A stretch of 64,000 nucleotides of DNA from Gammaproteobacteria bacterium (lineage in GTDB: Bacteria; Pseudomonadota; Gammaproteobacteria; Steroidobacterales; GCA-2729495), in assembly GCA_024229935.1 (NCBI GenBank), contig JAAERX010000074.1, positions 61,072 to 125,071 of the forward strand, read 5' to 3'. The notes beneath the pieces were generated by a model that worked only from the letters and a program-made list of their open reading frames with translations, was not told the origin of the DNA and made no database searches. Shown piece by piece: positions 38,051 through 47,249 of this stretch (within the stretch, counting starts at the first letter, position 1; each line of letters starts with the position of its first letter). The position numbers and the translations under genes were made by a program.

Positions 38051-39247
38051 CTACTGAGGCAAATGAATATCGCCTTTGGTGAAGCGTGATGCAAGAAAAT
38101 GTTCCGGATCAAACGGCTGTTCAAGGCCCAGTATATGTGCAGCAACAATTTCAGCGCTCAAAGGTGCACCAACAATACCGGTACGAAAGCCGCCCGTTGC
38201 ATTGAAATAATTAGGTATCTCAGTTACCGGCCCCAGAATAGGAAATTCATCCGGCGTACCAGGACGCAAACCTGACCATGATCGCTTAACAATTGACTGT
38301 GAAAGCATAGGCAATGCACGTCGTGCTCCATTTGCAAGGCCCACCAGATTTTCAACAGGCACCTCAACATCATAGCCACAGAACTCAGTTGTGCTGCCTA
38401 TCAGTATTTCCCCGTGTGCTTTTTGCAGTATGTAGCAATCTGATGTACTTAAATTGAAGTTAAGCGTTTGTTTACGCATAGCCTCTGTACAAAGTATCTG
38501 GCCACGCACCGGAAATATGGGCAAATCAAGTCCTGCCAACTTTGCAAGCTGTCCGCTCCAGGAGCCTGCAGCATTAACCAGTACATCGCATTCAAAATGA
38601 CCATGGGTAGTATCAACTCCGGTAACCGAACCATTGTTCATCCGTATACCTGTAACCGCAGTATTATTTTTAAACACTGCGCCTAATGCTGTTGCTGATT
38701 GCCTGGCTGCATTTGCCAGTAGCATGGGGTTTACCTGATTATCGCCAGGAAAGTAGACGCCACCCTGCTGTTCTGCGGTCATTAATGGTTCACGCTGACA
38801 AACCTGTTGTGAACTCCACTCTTCAACGTCTACATCAGAGTTACTTAGCCAATCCAGCAGGCTGGATGCATACTGCTGCTCTTTATCATTGTAGATGACA
38901 TATAGCAGGCCAGTGCCCTTCTCTGCTTCAATATGAATGCCAGAGTGGCGTTCAAATTCCTGTGTAAGGGCAGGAAAATACCGGTTACTCTCCATGAGGA
39001 ATTCCATGAATTCACGTGGCAGTGGCTGGGGGCCAGCATCTATATTCGCTTTACCTTCCTTGCCATGAAAAATAACACCGCAGCCAAGGCCTATAGATTC
39101 ACCTACAGCCCATAACCCGCCCGCAGAGGCTGAAGTTGCGCTTCCGGGGTAATCTTTGTCGAGTAAAGTAACCTGGCAGCCACGCCGAGCAAGTACATAG
39201 CTCACCAGACACCCAAATACACCACCCCCCACAACAACAATATTCAT
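38051..39247 (-). CDS. FAD-dependent amino-acid oxidase, HcnC/DAO family
   Basis: A 398-residue flavoprotein with the dinucleotide fold VVVGGGVFGCLVSYVLARRG at the start. Domain similarity is to glycine/D-amino-acid oxidases, including HcnC and OoxB. The C-terminal RPGTPDEFPILGPV and NATGGFRTGIVGAPL are typical. It overlaps the middle gene by 4 bases. It is the third gene of an A-B-C set (40928 to 38051); the substrate could be glycine, hydroxyproline, an opine or another amino acid. Confidence 0.88.
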   Translation of the reverse strand: MNIVVVGGGVFGCLVSYVLARRGCQVTLLDKDYPGSATSASAGGLWAVGESIGLGCGVIFHGKEGKANIDAGPQPLPREFMEFLMESNRYFPALTQEFERHSGIHIEAEKGTGLLYVIYNDKEQQYASSLLDWLSNSDVDVEEWSSQQVCQREPLMTAEQQGGVYFPGDNQVNPMLLANAARQSATALGAVFKNNTAVTGIRMNNGSVTGVDTTHGHFECDVLVNAAGSWSGQLAKLAGLDLPIFPVRGQILCTEAMRKQTLNFNLSTSDCYILQKAHGEILIGSTTEFCGYDVEVPVENLVGLANGARRALPMLSQSIVKRSWSGLRPGTPDEFPILGPVTEIPNYFNATGGFRTGIVGAPLSAEIVAAHILGLEQPFDPEHFLASRFTKGDIHLPQ

Positions 39248-40662
39248 TCTGTTTCCTGTGTTTGATTTGACTGCGCTTCCGCAATCACATCCAGCCTGAC
39301 AGGACGTATAGGGGGCCGTGGCCGAACAGGGCCCACCTCACTAATATCACAACCTTTATACTGCGCCACTATACGTGCCATAGGGGGCCAACAGAATCGC
39401 GCCTGACACATGCCCATACCAAGTCTGGTCATTACCTTAAGGGTGCGGAAATCATGTCCTCCATGTTCAATTGCCTCCTTGGCTTCTTTCCAACGAACTT
39501 CTTCACAGCGACAAACAATAGTGTCTGTATCAACAAGTTCTGTCAGTCCAGGGCGAATCCGGGTAAGCCTGGCAAATGTATTCTTTAGGCTGCTAAAACG
39601 CTCAAGCTCACGCTGTAAAGGTTTGTTTTTTTGCTGAAGTTTTTCAGCATCAATATGACCAAGTGATGCCGCCACATCCAGCCCAGCCAACCGGCCTTCA
39701 AGCTCCGCTATCTTGCTGCCCGCAACACCAGCCCCATCACCTGCTGCATATATATTTGGCTGTGAAGTACGCAACCTCTTATCTCGTTGAAGAACCCAGC
39801 CACCGCCCAGTTCATCAAACTCAATCTTACAGCCAGCCAGTTGTGCCAAATAATTACGTGACTGCAAGCCATAGCCTATACACAGTGTATCTACCTCCAG
39901 ACACTCTTCCTTATCTCGGTCTGGAAACCAGTTCTTATCAACAGGGGCATGATAAATATGGCTGAGTTCTGCATCACCTTCTGCATGGGTCACGATGCGT
40001 CCATAGTAAACGGGCACACCTGCTCTGCGTAATACACGCAAATAACCAAAGCCTTCCTTAAGCAATTCCCATGCTTGCCAGCCTGCAAATGGCACCTTCA
40101 ACCAGTCACGGCGTTGAGTTGCCTCAAGTACAGCTACAACATTTATGCCTTTTTGGACTAACTGGCTAGCAACGACGTAAAGTAATGGCCCCGTGCCCGC
40201 AACTACAATACGATTGCCGGGCATCACGTTTAAGTTCTTTGCAAGTATTTGCGCTGAGCCAGGTGTCATGACACCTGGTAAGGTCCAACCTGGAAATGGT
40301 GGTATATATTCATATGCACCTGTCGCCATAATCATGGCTGCAGGGGTTATAAATTCTGTCCCGCTTGCTTCTTTACCTACTGCAACTTTATTACCATCGG
40401 AAATACCCCATATCATGGAGTCGGACCGCACCTCGATCAGATTAGTAAGCGCTGCAAGCTGTTTACGCAACTCATCCCCACGTGGGTTAATAAGATCAGG
40501 TGATGCTTCACGTTCGATTGCATGAGCATCACGATAAATCTGCCCACCCAATTCTCGCCCTTCATCAACGATACAACAACGTACACCATGGCTAGCAGCC
40601 TCTATTGCAGCACTCATGCCTGCAGGGCCGCCACCAACAATTAGTAGTTCCGGTTTACTCAA
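39244..40662 (-). CDS. NAD(P)/FAD-dependent oxidoreductase with BFD-like 2Fe-2S domain (HcnB-like)
   Basis: The 472-residue alpha-type subunit of a three-part amine oxidase. An N-terminal FAD motif, LLIVGGGPAGMSAAIEAASH, is followed by a second nucleotide-binding segment, GNRIVVAGTGPLLYVVA (about 153). A BFD-like 2Fe-2S region lies near the C-terminus: TIVCRCEEVRW with MCQARFCWP. The gene overlaps both neighbours by 4 bases, so the three are translated in concert. Similar to HcnB and OoxA. Confidence 0.9.
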   Translation of the reverse strand: MSKPELLIVGGGPAGMSAAIEAASHGVRCCIVDEGRELGGQIYRDAHAIEREASPDLINPRGDELRKQLAALTNLIEVRSDSMIWGISDGNKVAVGKEASGTEFITPAAMIMATGAYEYIPPFPGWTLPGVMTPGSAQILAKNLNVMPGNRIVVAGTGPLLYVVASQLVQKGINVVAVLEATQRRDWLKVPFAGWQAWELLKEGFGYLRVLRRAGVPVYYGRIVTHAEGDAELSHIYHAPVDKNWFPDRDKEECLEVDTLCIGYGLQSRNYLAQLAGCKIEFDELGGGWVLQRDKRLRTSQPNIYAAGDGAGVAGSKIAELEGRLAGLDVAASLGHIDAEKLQQKNKPLQRELERFSSLKNTFARLTRIRPGLTELVDTDTIVCRCEEVRWKEAKEAIEHGGHDFRTLKVMTRLGMGMCQARFCWPPMARIVAQYKGCDISEVGPVRPRPPIRPVRLDVIAEAQSNQTQETE

Positions 40663-40928
40663 AATGAGTGCTCAAGTTTGGGTTCGCCACGCTGTGTGAC
40701 AACCCGCATATCTGGCCGAACCTCAGTCTGACATGCGCGTATATTTGCCTGCCCATCTACAACCACCACACAGTCATAGCACACACCCATACCACAGAAG
40801 ATTGAACGCGGGTTCTGATCACGTGGCGTATGTCGCATAATGCGTTTACCAAGCATATAAAGGGCACCAGCAAGCGTTATACCTGCAGGAACATCAAACT
40901 TCTGCCCATCAATAAAAATAGATACCAC
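40659..40928 (-). CDS. 2Fe-2S ferredoxin-type subunit (HcnA-like)
   Basis: An 89-residue protein with the plant-type 2Fe-2S ligands in FCGMGVCYDC and the later RACQTEV. I chose the GTG at 40928 because AAAGGTAGGG precedes it and it gives MVSIFIDGQ as the family usually starts; a longer frame opens with another GTG at 40952. This small iron-sulfur subunit precedes the HcnB-like gene with a 4-base overlap. Confidence 0.87.
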   Translation of the reverse strand: MVSIFIDGQKFDVPAGITLAGALYMLGKRIMRHTPRDQNPRSIFCGMGVCYDCVVVVDGQANIRACQTEVRPDMRVVTQRGEPKLEHSF

Positions 40929-40952
40929 TATAACCCTACCTTTATGCAACAC

Positions 40953-41486
40953 AGCAATAGAGTAGCAACCCTATCAGAACCCCAATAGGAACTACGTCTA
41001 GTTATTATTGCGGCACCTCACTGCACAATCTAGAAACTGACTGTAATTGTGGACAGCGTAACACTTTCCGCACATTTCATTCATTTACAATCCATGTTCT
41101 AACCCTCCTTAGGGTGCTTGTTGGCTGATAAAGCGTCTTACAAAGATTGATTCAATGCGACAACCAGATCAGGGTGATGAAATTTTTTAATCATCATAAT
41201 TTCCCGGTTTTATAACTGCTAAACCCACTTAAGCGCTATTAAAGGGTGGCGCGACCGAACATTTTGCCCCATCCTGACCCCAAACGCTTGCCAGAAATTT
41301 CGGTTAGCCATTAATCGGAGCAGAACATAAACTTAATTCATACCGTTTGTTTCAGGTGCATGGCCTTTACCTTTGGCACAGGCGGTAAACCTGTACCTGC
41401 AAAAGAAAGTTCTGAGCTTGGAATAACTACTCTTTACTGCACTAAGTAATCTATGTCATGACAAACAGAAGGGTTGTTGATCATAA
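40953..41486. other. Promoter region of the HcnABC-like operon, no supported gene
   Basis: 534 bases upstream of the oxidase operon and downstream of the sulfotransferase. Contains an inverted repeat ACCCT-CCTT-AGGGT (41102-41115) and a strong minus-strand ribosome site (41103-41110) before very short frames (see findings). No ANR/FNR palindrome (TTGAT-N4-ATCAA) could be found. Confidence 0.5.
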
Positions 41487-42551
41487 TTATTTTGTGCGGC
41501 CAAACACAAATTTCATCTGTCTCATGAAGCCGGTAAAAAAACCAAGCACAGACAAAATACGACCTTTGATAGGCCCATAATCACGAATATTCCTGTATGA
41601 ACTGACAGCCTGCTGATCAAAGCCTTTAAGTTGATCAGGGTGCAATAATGCAACCCGCCAGTGCAGTAACACGCTGCCTTTATTCCTTTCAGCAGCCTGA
41701 CGTACGGCATCATTCAGTTCATCATATGAATAACCAAATGCCTCTATGGTTTCTCTGCCCAGATCACGGAGGTAATTTTGTGCAAAGTGAATCTGCTGTG
41801 ATTCAGTAAGTAACTGTCGCCAGGATTCAATTCGGGCCTCACTGGGGCGTTCATGCTGATGTATGCCAGTACGGTCCTGCATAAAACCTTTTACCGGCTC
41901 AGAATCTGAATAGTCCGCCATGCCCATCTGATACTCAATACCAATAGCCTTACAAACCCTTTGTATATGCTCTTCCGGTGCGGTCACAAACTCTTCGTAA
42001 CGCACAATAATTGCACGATCACCCAATTGTCGAATGGCATTAATTATGGTGCTTGGACCAAGCAATAAATCCTCAGCAAAGCGCTCAAGTGTGTAAAGAT
42101 CATGCTGAATCTGTGTATTTACAATTGATGCAAGAACTGACAAAGGATTACGAATCAGAAAAACAAATTTAGCAGCAGGAAATAAACGCAACAAATCCTC
42201 AACAATCATTAGGTAACGTGGTGTCTTATCGATAAACCACTGACCACCACCTTTAGCCATGGCATTTTCATATATGGTTTTAGCAAATGCACGGATACCG
42301 TCATCATAGACTTCCTGACCATCAGTATAGTTATCCAGAAATTCATTGACTCCCTGTGCGGCCCAGTCGGCGCTGTAGTCAGCCTTTATGCCAGTACTGC
42401 GCCGACCATAAACAGGGTGTAGCATTAGCCAGGGCTCTGATGAAGTAGCCACCGCATCATTACCAGCCAGCACTCTTTGCAAGAGCGTCGAACCCGAGCG
42501 CGGCTGGGAAATAATAAAAATTAGATTTTCGCCAAGATATTTGTCAGCCAT
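41487..42551 (-). CDS. Sulfotransferase family protein
   Basis: A 354-residue PAPS-dependent sulfotransferase homologue. The 5'-phosphosulfate-binding loop QPRSGSTLLQRVLAG is at about residues 15-29, and the 3'-phosphate-binding FLIRNPLSVLAS follows near 131. No signal peptide is seen, so it acts in the cytoplasm. The acceptor could be a sugar, lipid or peptide; nothing nearby decides. It is not in an operon with the oxidase genes, which lie 534 bases away. Confidence 0.85.
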   Translation of the reverse strand: MADKYLGENLIFIISQPRSGSTLLQRVLAGNDAVATSSEPWLMLHPVYGRRSTGIKADYSADWAAQGVNEFLDNYTDGQEVYDDGIRAFAKTIYENAMAKGGGQWFIDKTPRYLMIVEDLLRLFPAAKFVFLIRNPLSVLASIVNTQIQHDLYTLERFAEDLLLGPSTIINAIRQLGDRAIIVRYEEFVTAPEEHIQRVCKAIGIEYQMGMADYSDSEPVKGFMQDRTGIHQHERPSEARIESWRQLLTESQQIHFAQNYLRDLGRETIEAFGYSYDELNDAVRQAAERNKGSVLLHWRVALLHPDQLKGFDQQAVSSYRNIRDYGPIKGRILSVLGFFTGFMRQMKFVFGRTK

Positions 42552-42644
42552 GGGTTCGCAGCATAGCCAATTATTACGGATTGAACTAGCGATAGATTCA
42601 CAACCTGCGTACTACCTCACATTGCAAGTCTATAAGGGTATGGC

Positions 42645-43364
42645 ATGATTTGCGCCAGAATGACCAACTCTGATCTAAATCCACTGCAATTTCTTGAGCT
42701 ATGCCTGCCAGTCAGTGATATACATAAGTCGCTTGGGTGGTATCGCTCCCTGGGCCTAATTGAACTCAGCACAAATGATATACGGCAGTACCACTATGCT
42801 GTCATCAGTGACGGAGACTTTTGTATAGGGCTGCACGGCAGTGATCTCCCGGGAGCTGGCCTTAGCTTTATCCGTCCAAACCTCGCCCGGCATGTGCTAG
42901 ACAAAATGGATGCAGGGGATGAATTCATTTACAGCATTCTTGGTGAAGACATTTTCCATGAGTCAGCCCAGGTTGATCCTGATGGCTCACTTGCGGTTCT
43001 GGTTGAAGCCCGAACCTTTTCACCCAGTTATGCAGAAGAATCTTCGCCACTTATTGGTAGTCTAGAACGAGTTATTTTACCCTGCATGCATACTGAGGAA
43101 TCCCTCAAATTCTGGCAAAGCTATGGCTTTATCGCGGTAGAGTCTGAACTTAATGATTATGTAGAGCTGCATACACCAGGACTGCTGGTTGGACTGCATA
43201 CAGGCACTCGTAGAATTACATTACGCTTTCAACCGCAGGACTATAATGCTGCTGTAGCAAACCTTAATCAGACACACACATTAAAATGCTTTCATGACCA
43301 AGAAGTTAAAGGCGTTGAGCTAATAGCACCTGAAGGCACCTGCATACAGCTTATTAGCAGCTAA
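42645..43364 (+). CDS. Two-domain glyoxalase/VOC-like protein
   Basis: A 239-residue protein with two vicinal-oxygen-chelate half-domains. The first has FLELCLPVSDIHKSLGWYRS (about 15-34); the second starts near residue 140 with LERVILPCMHTEESLKFW. Metal ligands are not conserved clearly enough to name an enzyme, so it might be a non-enzymatic binding protein. The start at 42645 has AAGGG about 7 bases before it; an in-frame ATG five codons later is the alternative. Confidence 0.75.
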   Translation: MICARMTNSDLNPLQFLELCLPVSDIHKSLGWYRSLGLIELSTNDIRQYHYAVISDGDFCIGLHGSDLPGAGLSFIRPNLARHVLDKMDAGDEFIYSILGEDIFHESAQVDPDGSLAVLVEARTFSPSYAEESSPLIGSLERVILPCMHTEESLKFWQSYGFIAVESELNDYVELHTPGLLVGLHTGTRRITLRFQPQDYNAAVANLNQTHTLKCFHDQEVKGVELIAPEGTCIQLISS

Positions 43365-43378
43365 ACAGACAGCCTTTA

Positions 43379-45340
43379 CTAGGCCTTACCTCGCAACTGA
43401 TCAAGTATGGCCTCATTCTCAAGTGTTGAAGTGTCTTGCGTTATTTCTTCATCTCTTGCAATTGCACGAAGCAAACGCCGCATTATTTTTCCAGAGCGGG
43501 TTTTGGGTAGGTTATCTGTAAAACGAATATCATCTGGCTTGGCAATGGCACCCACCTGATCAGCCACCCAGTTACGTAATTCTTTTGTAAGCTGCTCAGC
43601 TTCATCACCGGTTGGCCTATCACCCTGAAAGACAACATAGGCAAATATAGATTCACCCTTAATGTCGTGCGGACGGCTCACAACAGCAGCCTCTACTACT
43701 CGCTTATGCGCCACCAGTGCAGACTCAACCTCCATCGTGCCTAAACGGTGACCCGATACATTAACAACATCATCAATACGCCCCATAATCCAGTAGCAAC
43801 CATCACCATCACGATGCGCGCTATCACCTGCTACGTAATAACGGTTCTGAAATTTTTGCCAGTACGTTTCTATATAACGTTTGTTATCACCCCATATAGT
43901 TCTCAGCATGGCTGGCCAGGGCTTAGTAATAACCAAGTAACCCCCGGCATCATCACCCTTAATAGGTGCGCCCTCTTCATCCACTATATCGGCTGCAATG
44001 CCAGGCAAGGGCCGTGTACATGAACCCGGTTTAGTAGCTGTAACACCAGGAATGGGAGCCATCATGGCGCCACCGGTCTCCGTCTGCCACCAGGTGTCTA
44101 CAATAGGACAGCGCTCCTGACCTATCACACGGTGATACCACATCCACGCTTCCGGATTGATCGGTTCCCCCACCGTACCCAACAAACGTATTTTGGAAAG
44201 ATCGTAAGCATTGGGCACATCATCACCAAACTTCATCAACGCCCGAATTGCTGTAGGTGCCGTATAGAAAATAGTGACGCCCAGCTCCTGGCAAATTTTC
44301 CAGAATCGCCCTGCATCAGGATAAGTAGGTGCACCTTCATAGATAACTATGGTTGCCCCGGCTGCAAGAGGACCGTAAGCCACATAGGTATGACCAGTTA
44401 TCCAGCCGACATCTGCGGTACACCAGAAGACATCCTGATCATTTAAATCAAAGACCCACTTGCTAGTAAGCTTGGCATGCAACAGATAGCCAGCACTGGC
44501 ATGCTGCACCCCTTTAGGTTTACCGGTTGAGCCGCTGGTATATAAAAGAAACAATGGATGCTCTGCAGCTACCGGCCCCGGCATGCAGATGTCTGCCTGA
44601 TCCGCTATGGCATCCTGCCACCAAATATCACGCCCGGCAGTCATGCTGATCTCATGCCCGGTACACTTCAGCACGATAACCCTCTCAATGCTGTCACAAG
44701 CATCACTAAGCGCTGTATCAGTTGCCTGTTTTAGTTCAACAATACTGCCACCTCGGTGGGCGCCATCTGCCGTAATAACCATTTTTGCTGCAGCATCAAT
44801 AATACGATCACGCAAAGCATTAGCAGAGAAGCCCCCAAACACAACGGAATGCACAGCGCCTATACGAGCACAGGCCTGCATAGCAATGACAGCCTCCGGT
44901 GTCATCGGCATATAAATAACAACACGATCACCTGCTTCTATACCCTGCGCCTTGAGTGCATTTGCAAAACGGCTAACCTCAGTTAGTAACTCACTGTAGC
45001 TCAGCGTCTTGCGGTCCCCTTGTTCACCCTCAAAAATAATTGCAGGTTTATTGCCATGCTCAGCAATATGCACATCCAGACAGTTCTCAGAAACATTTAA
45101 CTGACCATCAGTGAACCAGGCATAGTTGGGCGCATTACTTTCATCAAGTGTTTTACTAAAGGGTGTAGCCCAATGCAGTTCTTCTTGCGCCCGTTCTGCC
45201 CAGAAACCCTCATAATCTGTTTCAGCCTGCTTATACAACGCATCAAGATCTACCGGCTTCAATCGGGCAGCAGCTGTGAATGAATCAGACGGTGGAAAGG
45301 ATCGACTCTCAGTCAATATTGATTCAATATTTTTTTTCAT
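43379..45340 (-). CDS. acs: Acetyl-CoA synthetase
   Basis: A 653-residue AMP-forming enzyme that activates acetate to acetyl-CoA. Adenylation motifs are intact: [20 protein letters not shown] is represented by [11 protein letters not shown] (about 266-276), then [14 protein letters not shown], and the C-terminal [12 protein letters not shown], whose Lys is the usual acetylation site. The gene stands alone. A TGTGC-N6-GCACA palindrome resembling a CRP site lies 58-73 bases upstream of the start. Acetate scavenging under carbon limitation is the likely role. Confidence 0.98.
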   Translation of the reverse strand: MKKNIESILTESRSFPPSDSFTAAARLKPVDLDALYKQAETDYEGFWAERAQEELHWATPFSKTLDESNAPNYAWFTDGQLNVSENCLDVHIAEHGNKPAIIFEGEQGDRKTLSYSELLTEVSRFANALKAQGIEAGDRVVIYMPMTPEAVIAMQACARIGAVHSVVFGGFSANALRDRIIDAAAKMVITADGAHRGGSIVELKQATDTALSDACDSIERVIVLKCTGHEISMTAGRDIWWQDAIADQADICMPGPVAAEHPLFLLYTSGSTGKPKGVQHASAGYLLHAKLTSKWVFDLNDQDVFWCTADVGWITGHTYVAYGPLAAGATIVIYEGAPTYPDAGRFWKICQELGVTIFYTAPTAIRALMKFGDDVPNAYDLSKIRLLGTVGEPINPEAWMWYHRVIGQERCPIVDTWWQTETGGAMMAPIPGVTATKPGSCTRPLPGIAADIVDEEGAPIKGDDAGGYLVITKPWPAMLRTIWGDNKRYIETYWQKFQNRYYVAGDSAHRDGDGCYWIMGRIDDVVNVSGHRLGTMEVESALVAHKRVVEAAVVSRPHDIKGESIFAYVVFQGDRPTGDEAEQLTKELRNWVADQVGAIAKPDDIRFTDNLPKTRSGKIMRRLLRAIARDEEITQDTSTLENEAILDQLRGKA

Positions 45341-45397
45341 AATTATTTTTCTATTAACAATACTTAAATATCACCCAAATCATCCGATCCGCATCAT

Positions 45398-45413
45398 TGT
45401 GCATAAGCGCACA
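45398..45413. promoter_or_regulatory. Palindrome upstream of acs, degenerate CRP-type site
   Basis: TGTGC-N6-GCACA: perfect 5-base arms with the spacing of a CRP site, but A/T at the fifth position is C/G. It lies 58-73 bases before the acs ATG. Confidence 0.4.
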
Positions 45414-45417
45414 GCCA

Positions 45418-46314
45418 CTATGTGTGAGCAATGATGCGCTCCGCCTGACGACGCAGCATCTGACCAAAATCAGCCTTGTCATACAAGGCATTGAGTAATT
45501 CCATATCTGGTGGTGTGCGCTTCAAGTCCTTGCGCTCAGAATTTTTCTCAATCTCTAGCGGCACATTGCACTCTATTTTAGTAAGCCGACGTGACATCAA
45601 TGCATCTTCCCGGCTAGCCGCGAGCTTGCCTGCTAGGGTTCCTGCACCACGAACAGGAACGCCAGCAACTTCATCAAGACGGGCATAAATCTCATCCATA
45701 GAGTCAAAATGATTTAGCAGTGCTGCAGCGGTTTTTGCGCCAACCCCACGTACGCCAGGTATATTATCAACGCTGTCACCTGCCAACGCGAGATAATCAA
45801 CAATTTGCTCGGCACGAACACCATACTTTTCAGGGACATCGTTATAATGAGTGCGCTTACCACCAGCAAAGTCCCACATCACATCACCCGCATCAAGCAA
45901 TTGCGCCAGATCCTTGTCACGACTAAGAATGGTAGAGCGCATACCTTTGCGGCGCATTCGGGTGACCAGGGTGCCAATAATGTCATCTGCCTCATAACGT
46001 TGCTCAGCAAAATCCTGCAAGCCTAAAGCACGGGTAACCTCACGACAACGTGCAAACTGCTGTTTTAATTCTTCCGGAGCCGGGTCACGATTAGCTTTAT
46101 ATTCAGGGTAAATATCATTACGAAAGCAATTTGTATGACTCGTATCAAAGGCAACTGCCACATATTCAGGTTTTGTATGCTCAAGAAAGTCACCCAGAAA
46201 ACGGGTAAAACCATACAGTGCATTAACCTGTTTCCCCTCCCCATCCTGCATATCTTCGGGCATAGAAAACCAGGCGCGGAACACATAAACACTGGCATCA
46301 ATTAAATAAAGCAT
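45418..46314 (-). CDS. 5'-3' exonuclease / flap endonuclease (Xni-like)
   Basis: A 298-residue protein related to the 5' nuclease domain of DNA polymerase I. Start was set at the ATG that gives MLYLIDASVYVFRAWFSMP; the longer frame begins with TTG. Conserved acidic clusters are AFDTSHTNCFRNDIYPEYK, YEADDIIGTL and LAGDSVDNIPGV. The helix-hairpin-helix region GVRGVGAKTAAALLNHF is intact. It acts on flaps or structured DNA. No polymerase domain follows. The upstream neighbour is an HNH gene. Confidence 0.9.
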   Translation of the reverse strand: MLYLIDASVYVFRAWFSMPEDMQDGEGKQVNALYGFTRFLGDFLEHTKPEYVAVAFDTSHTNCFRNDIYPEYKANRDPAPEELKQQFARCREVTRALGLQDFAEQRYEADDIIGTLVTRMRRKGMRSTILSRDKDLAQLLDAGDVMWDFAGGKRTHYNDVPEKYGVRAEQIVDYLALAGDSVDNIPGVRGVGAKTAAALLNHFDSMDEIYARLDEVAGVPVRGAGTLAGKLAASREDALMSRRLTKIECNVPLEIEKNSERKDLKRTPPDMELLNALYDKADFGQMLRRQAERIIAHT

Positions 46315-46385
46315 GGCGCAAATACTAGCTGTCAATAGTGCCTCATGACCAGCCCAAAAATATATCTGAGTATCTACCCGGTAAA

Positions 46386-47018
46386 TCAGGCAACTGGATG
46401 GATAAAACTACCGTTTATTCGTGCATGCAACGGGCTCTTACGGGGGAAGTGAGCTCGCAGAAAATCCATCTGATCTGTCAGGATTTTTCGACCTTTTAGG
46501 TAAATATACTCAGCATAGGTTGGTGCAAAGGGTACTGCCAGCAATTCCATACCTGCCTGCTCCGGTGTACGGCCACCCTTATGATTGTTACAACGCCTGC
46601 AAGCCGCAACTACATTTTGCCAGGCATCCTTACCACCCTGACTAATGGGCCTGATGTGATCTCGGGTCAGATCACGGCTCATAAAATGCACTCCACAGTA
46701 CATGCATACCTTCGCATCACGCCGAAATAAAGTCTGGTTATTTAGGGGCGGCACATAATCATGTCGGCTGGCATCGAAGCCAGGCTTATGACCAATAGTG
46801 GCAATAATTGAATTAACTTCAACAATACTGCGCTTGCTAGTCAGCGAATTAATGCCGCCATAGACGCTAAAAATAGGCGCACCACACACATAGGCAACCT
46901 GCTCGGTATGATACAACCGAACTGCATCCCGGTAGTCAATCCACTCCAGCGGCATACCTGATACATCAGTTCGTAATACCTGCTGATGCATATCAAATGC
47001 GTGTATAGCTGAATCCAT
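46386..47018 (-). CDS. HNH endonuclease family protein
   Basis: A 210-residue HNH nuclease. Zinc-finger cysteines CMYC and CRRC flank the core, with the catalytic His in RDHIRPISQGG and Asn/His in RRCNNHKGG (about 106-150). The N- and C-terminal parts are not recognised. Not part of a restriction or toxin system visible here. It lies about 70 bases upstream of the Xni-like gene on the same strand, so the two may be co-transcribed. Confidence 0.85.
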   Translation of the reverse strand: MDSAIHAFDMHQQVLRTDVSGMPLEWIDYRDAVRLYHTEQVAYVCGAPIFSVYGGINSLTSKRSIVEVNSIIATIGHKPGFDASRHDYVPPLNNQTLFRRDAKVCMYCGVHFMSRDLTRDHIRPISQGGKDAWQNVVAACRRCNNHKGGRTPEQAGMELLAVPFAPTYAEYIYLKGRKILTDQMDFLRAHFPRKSPLHARINGSFIHPVA

Positions 47019-47249
47019 TAATCCATATACCTCACAGCATACAGTTTGCAGACTTTAGCAAAAAAAACCAAATTTAGAATCAAACTATAAATACTGGATC
47101 TTGCTATGCCAAGCAATAGCAAAATGAACTATTGCACTGACGCACGTATATGGCATGATTTCCCATGATTGGAATCAGCAGCTGCGCTAGTTCAGACAAC
47201 AATTCCAAGCTGCAAAACGGACTTCAAACTTTATATTTTAAGGAAGGCC

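Noticed and set aside
37868..38089. 73-codon frame after the second MATE gene
   Set aside because: One hydrophobic stretch but no family match and it overlaps the end of the flavoprotein gene on the other strand. Not supported.
40659..40952. Longer start (GTG at 40952) for the 2Fe-2S subunit
   Set aside because: The GTG at 40928 has the better ribosome site and matches the usual N-terminus.
41100..41200. FNR/ANR box (TTGAT-N4-ATCAA) upstream of the oxidase operon
   Set aside because: TTGATTCAATGC near 41147 resembles a half-site, but the second half is missing.
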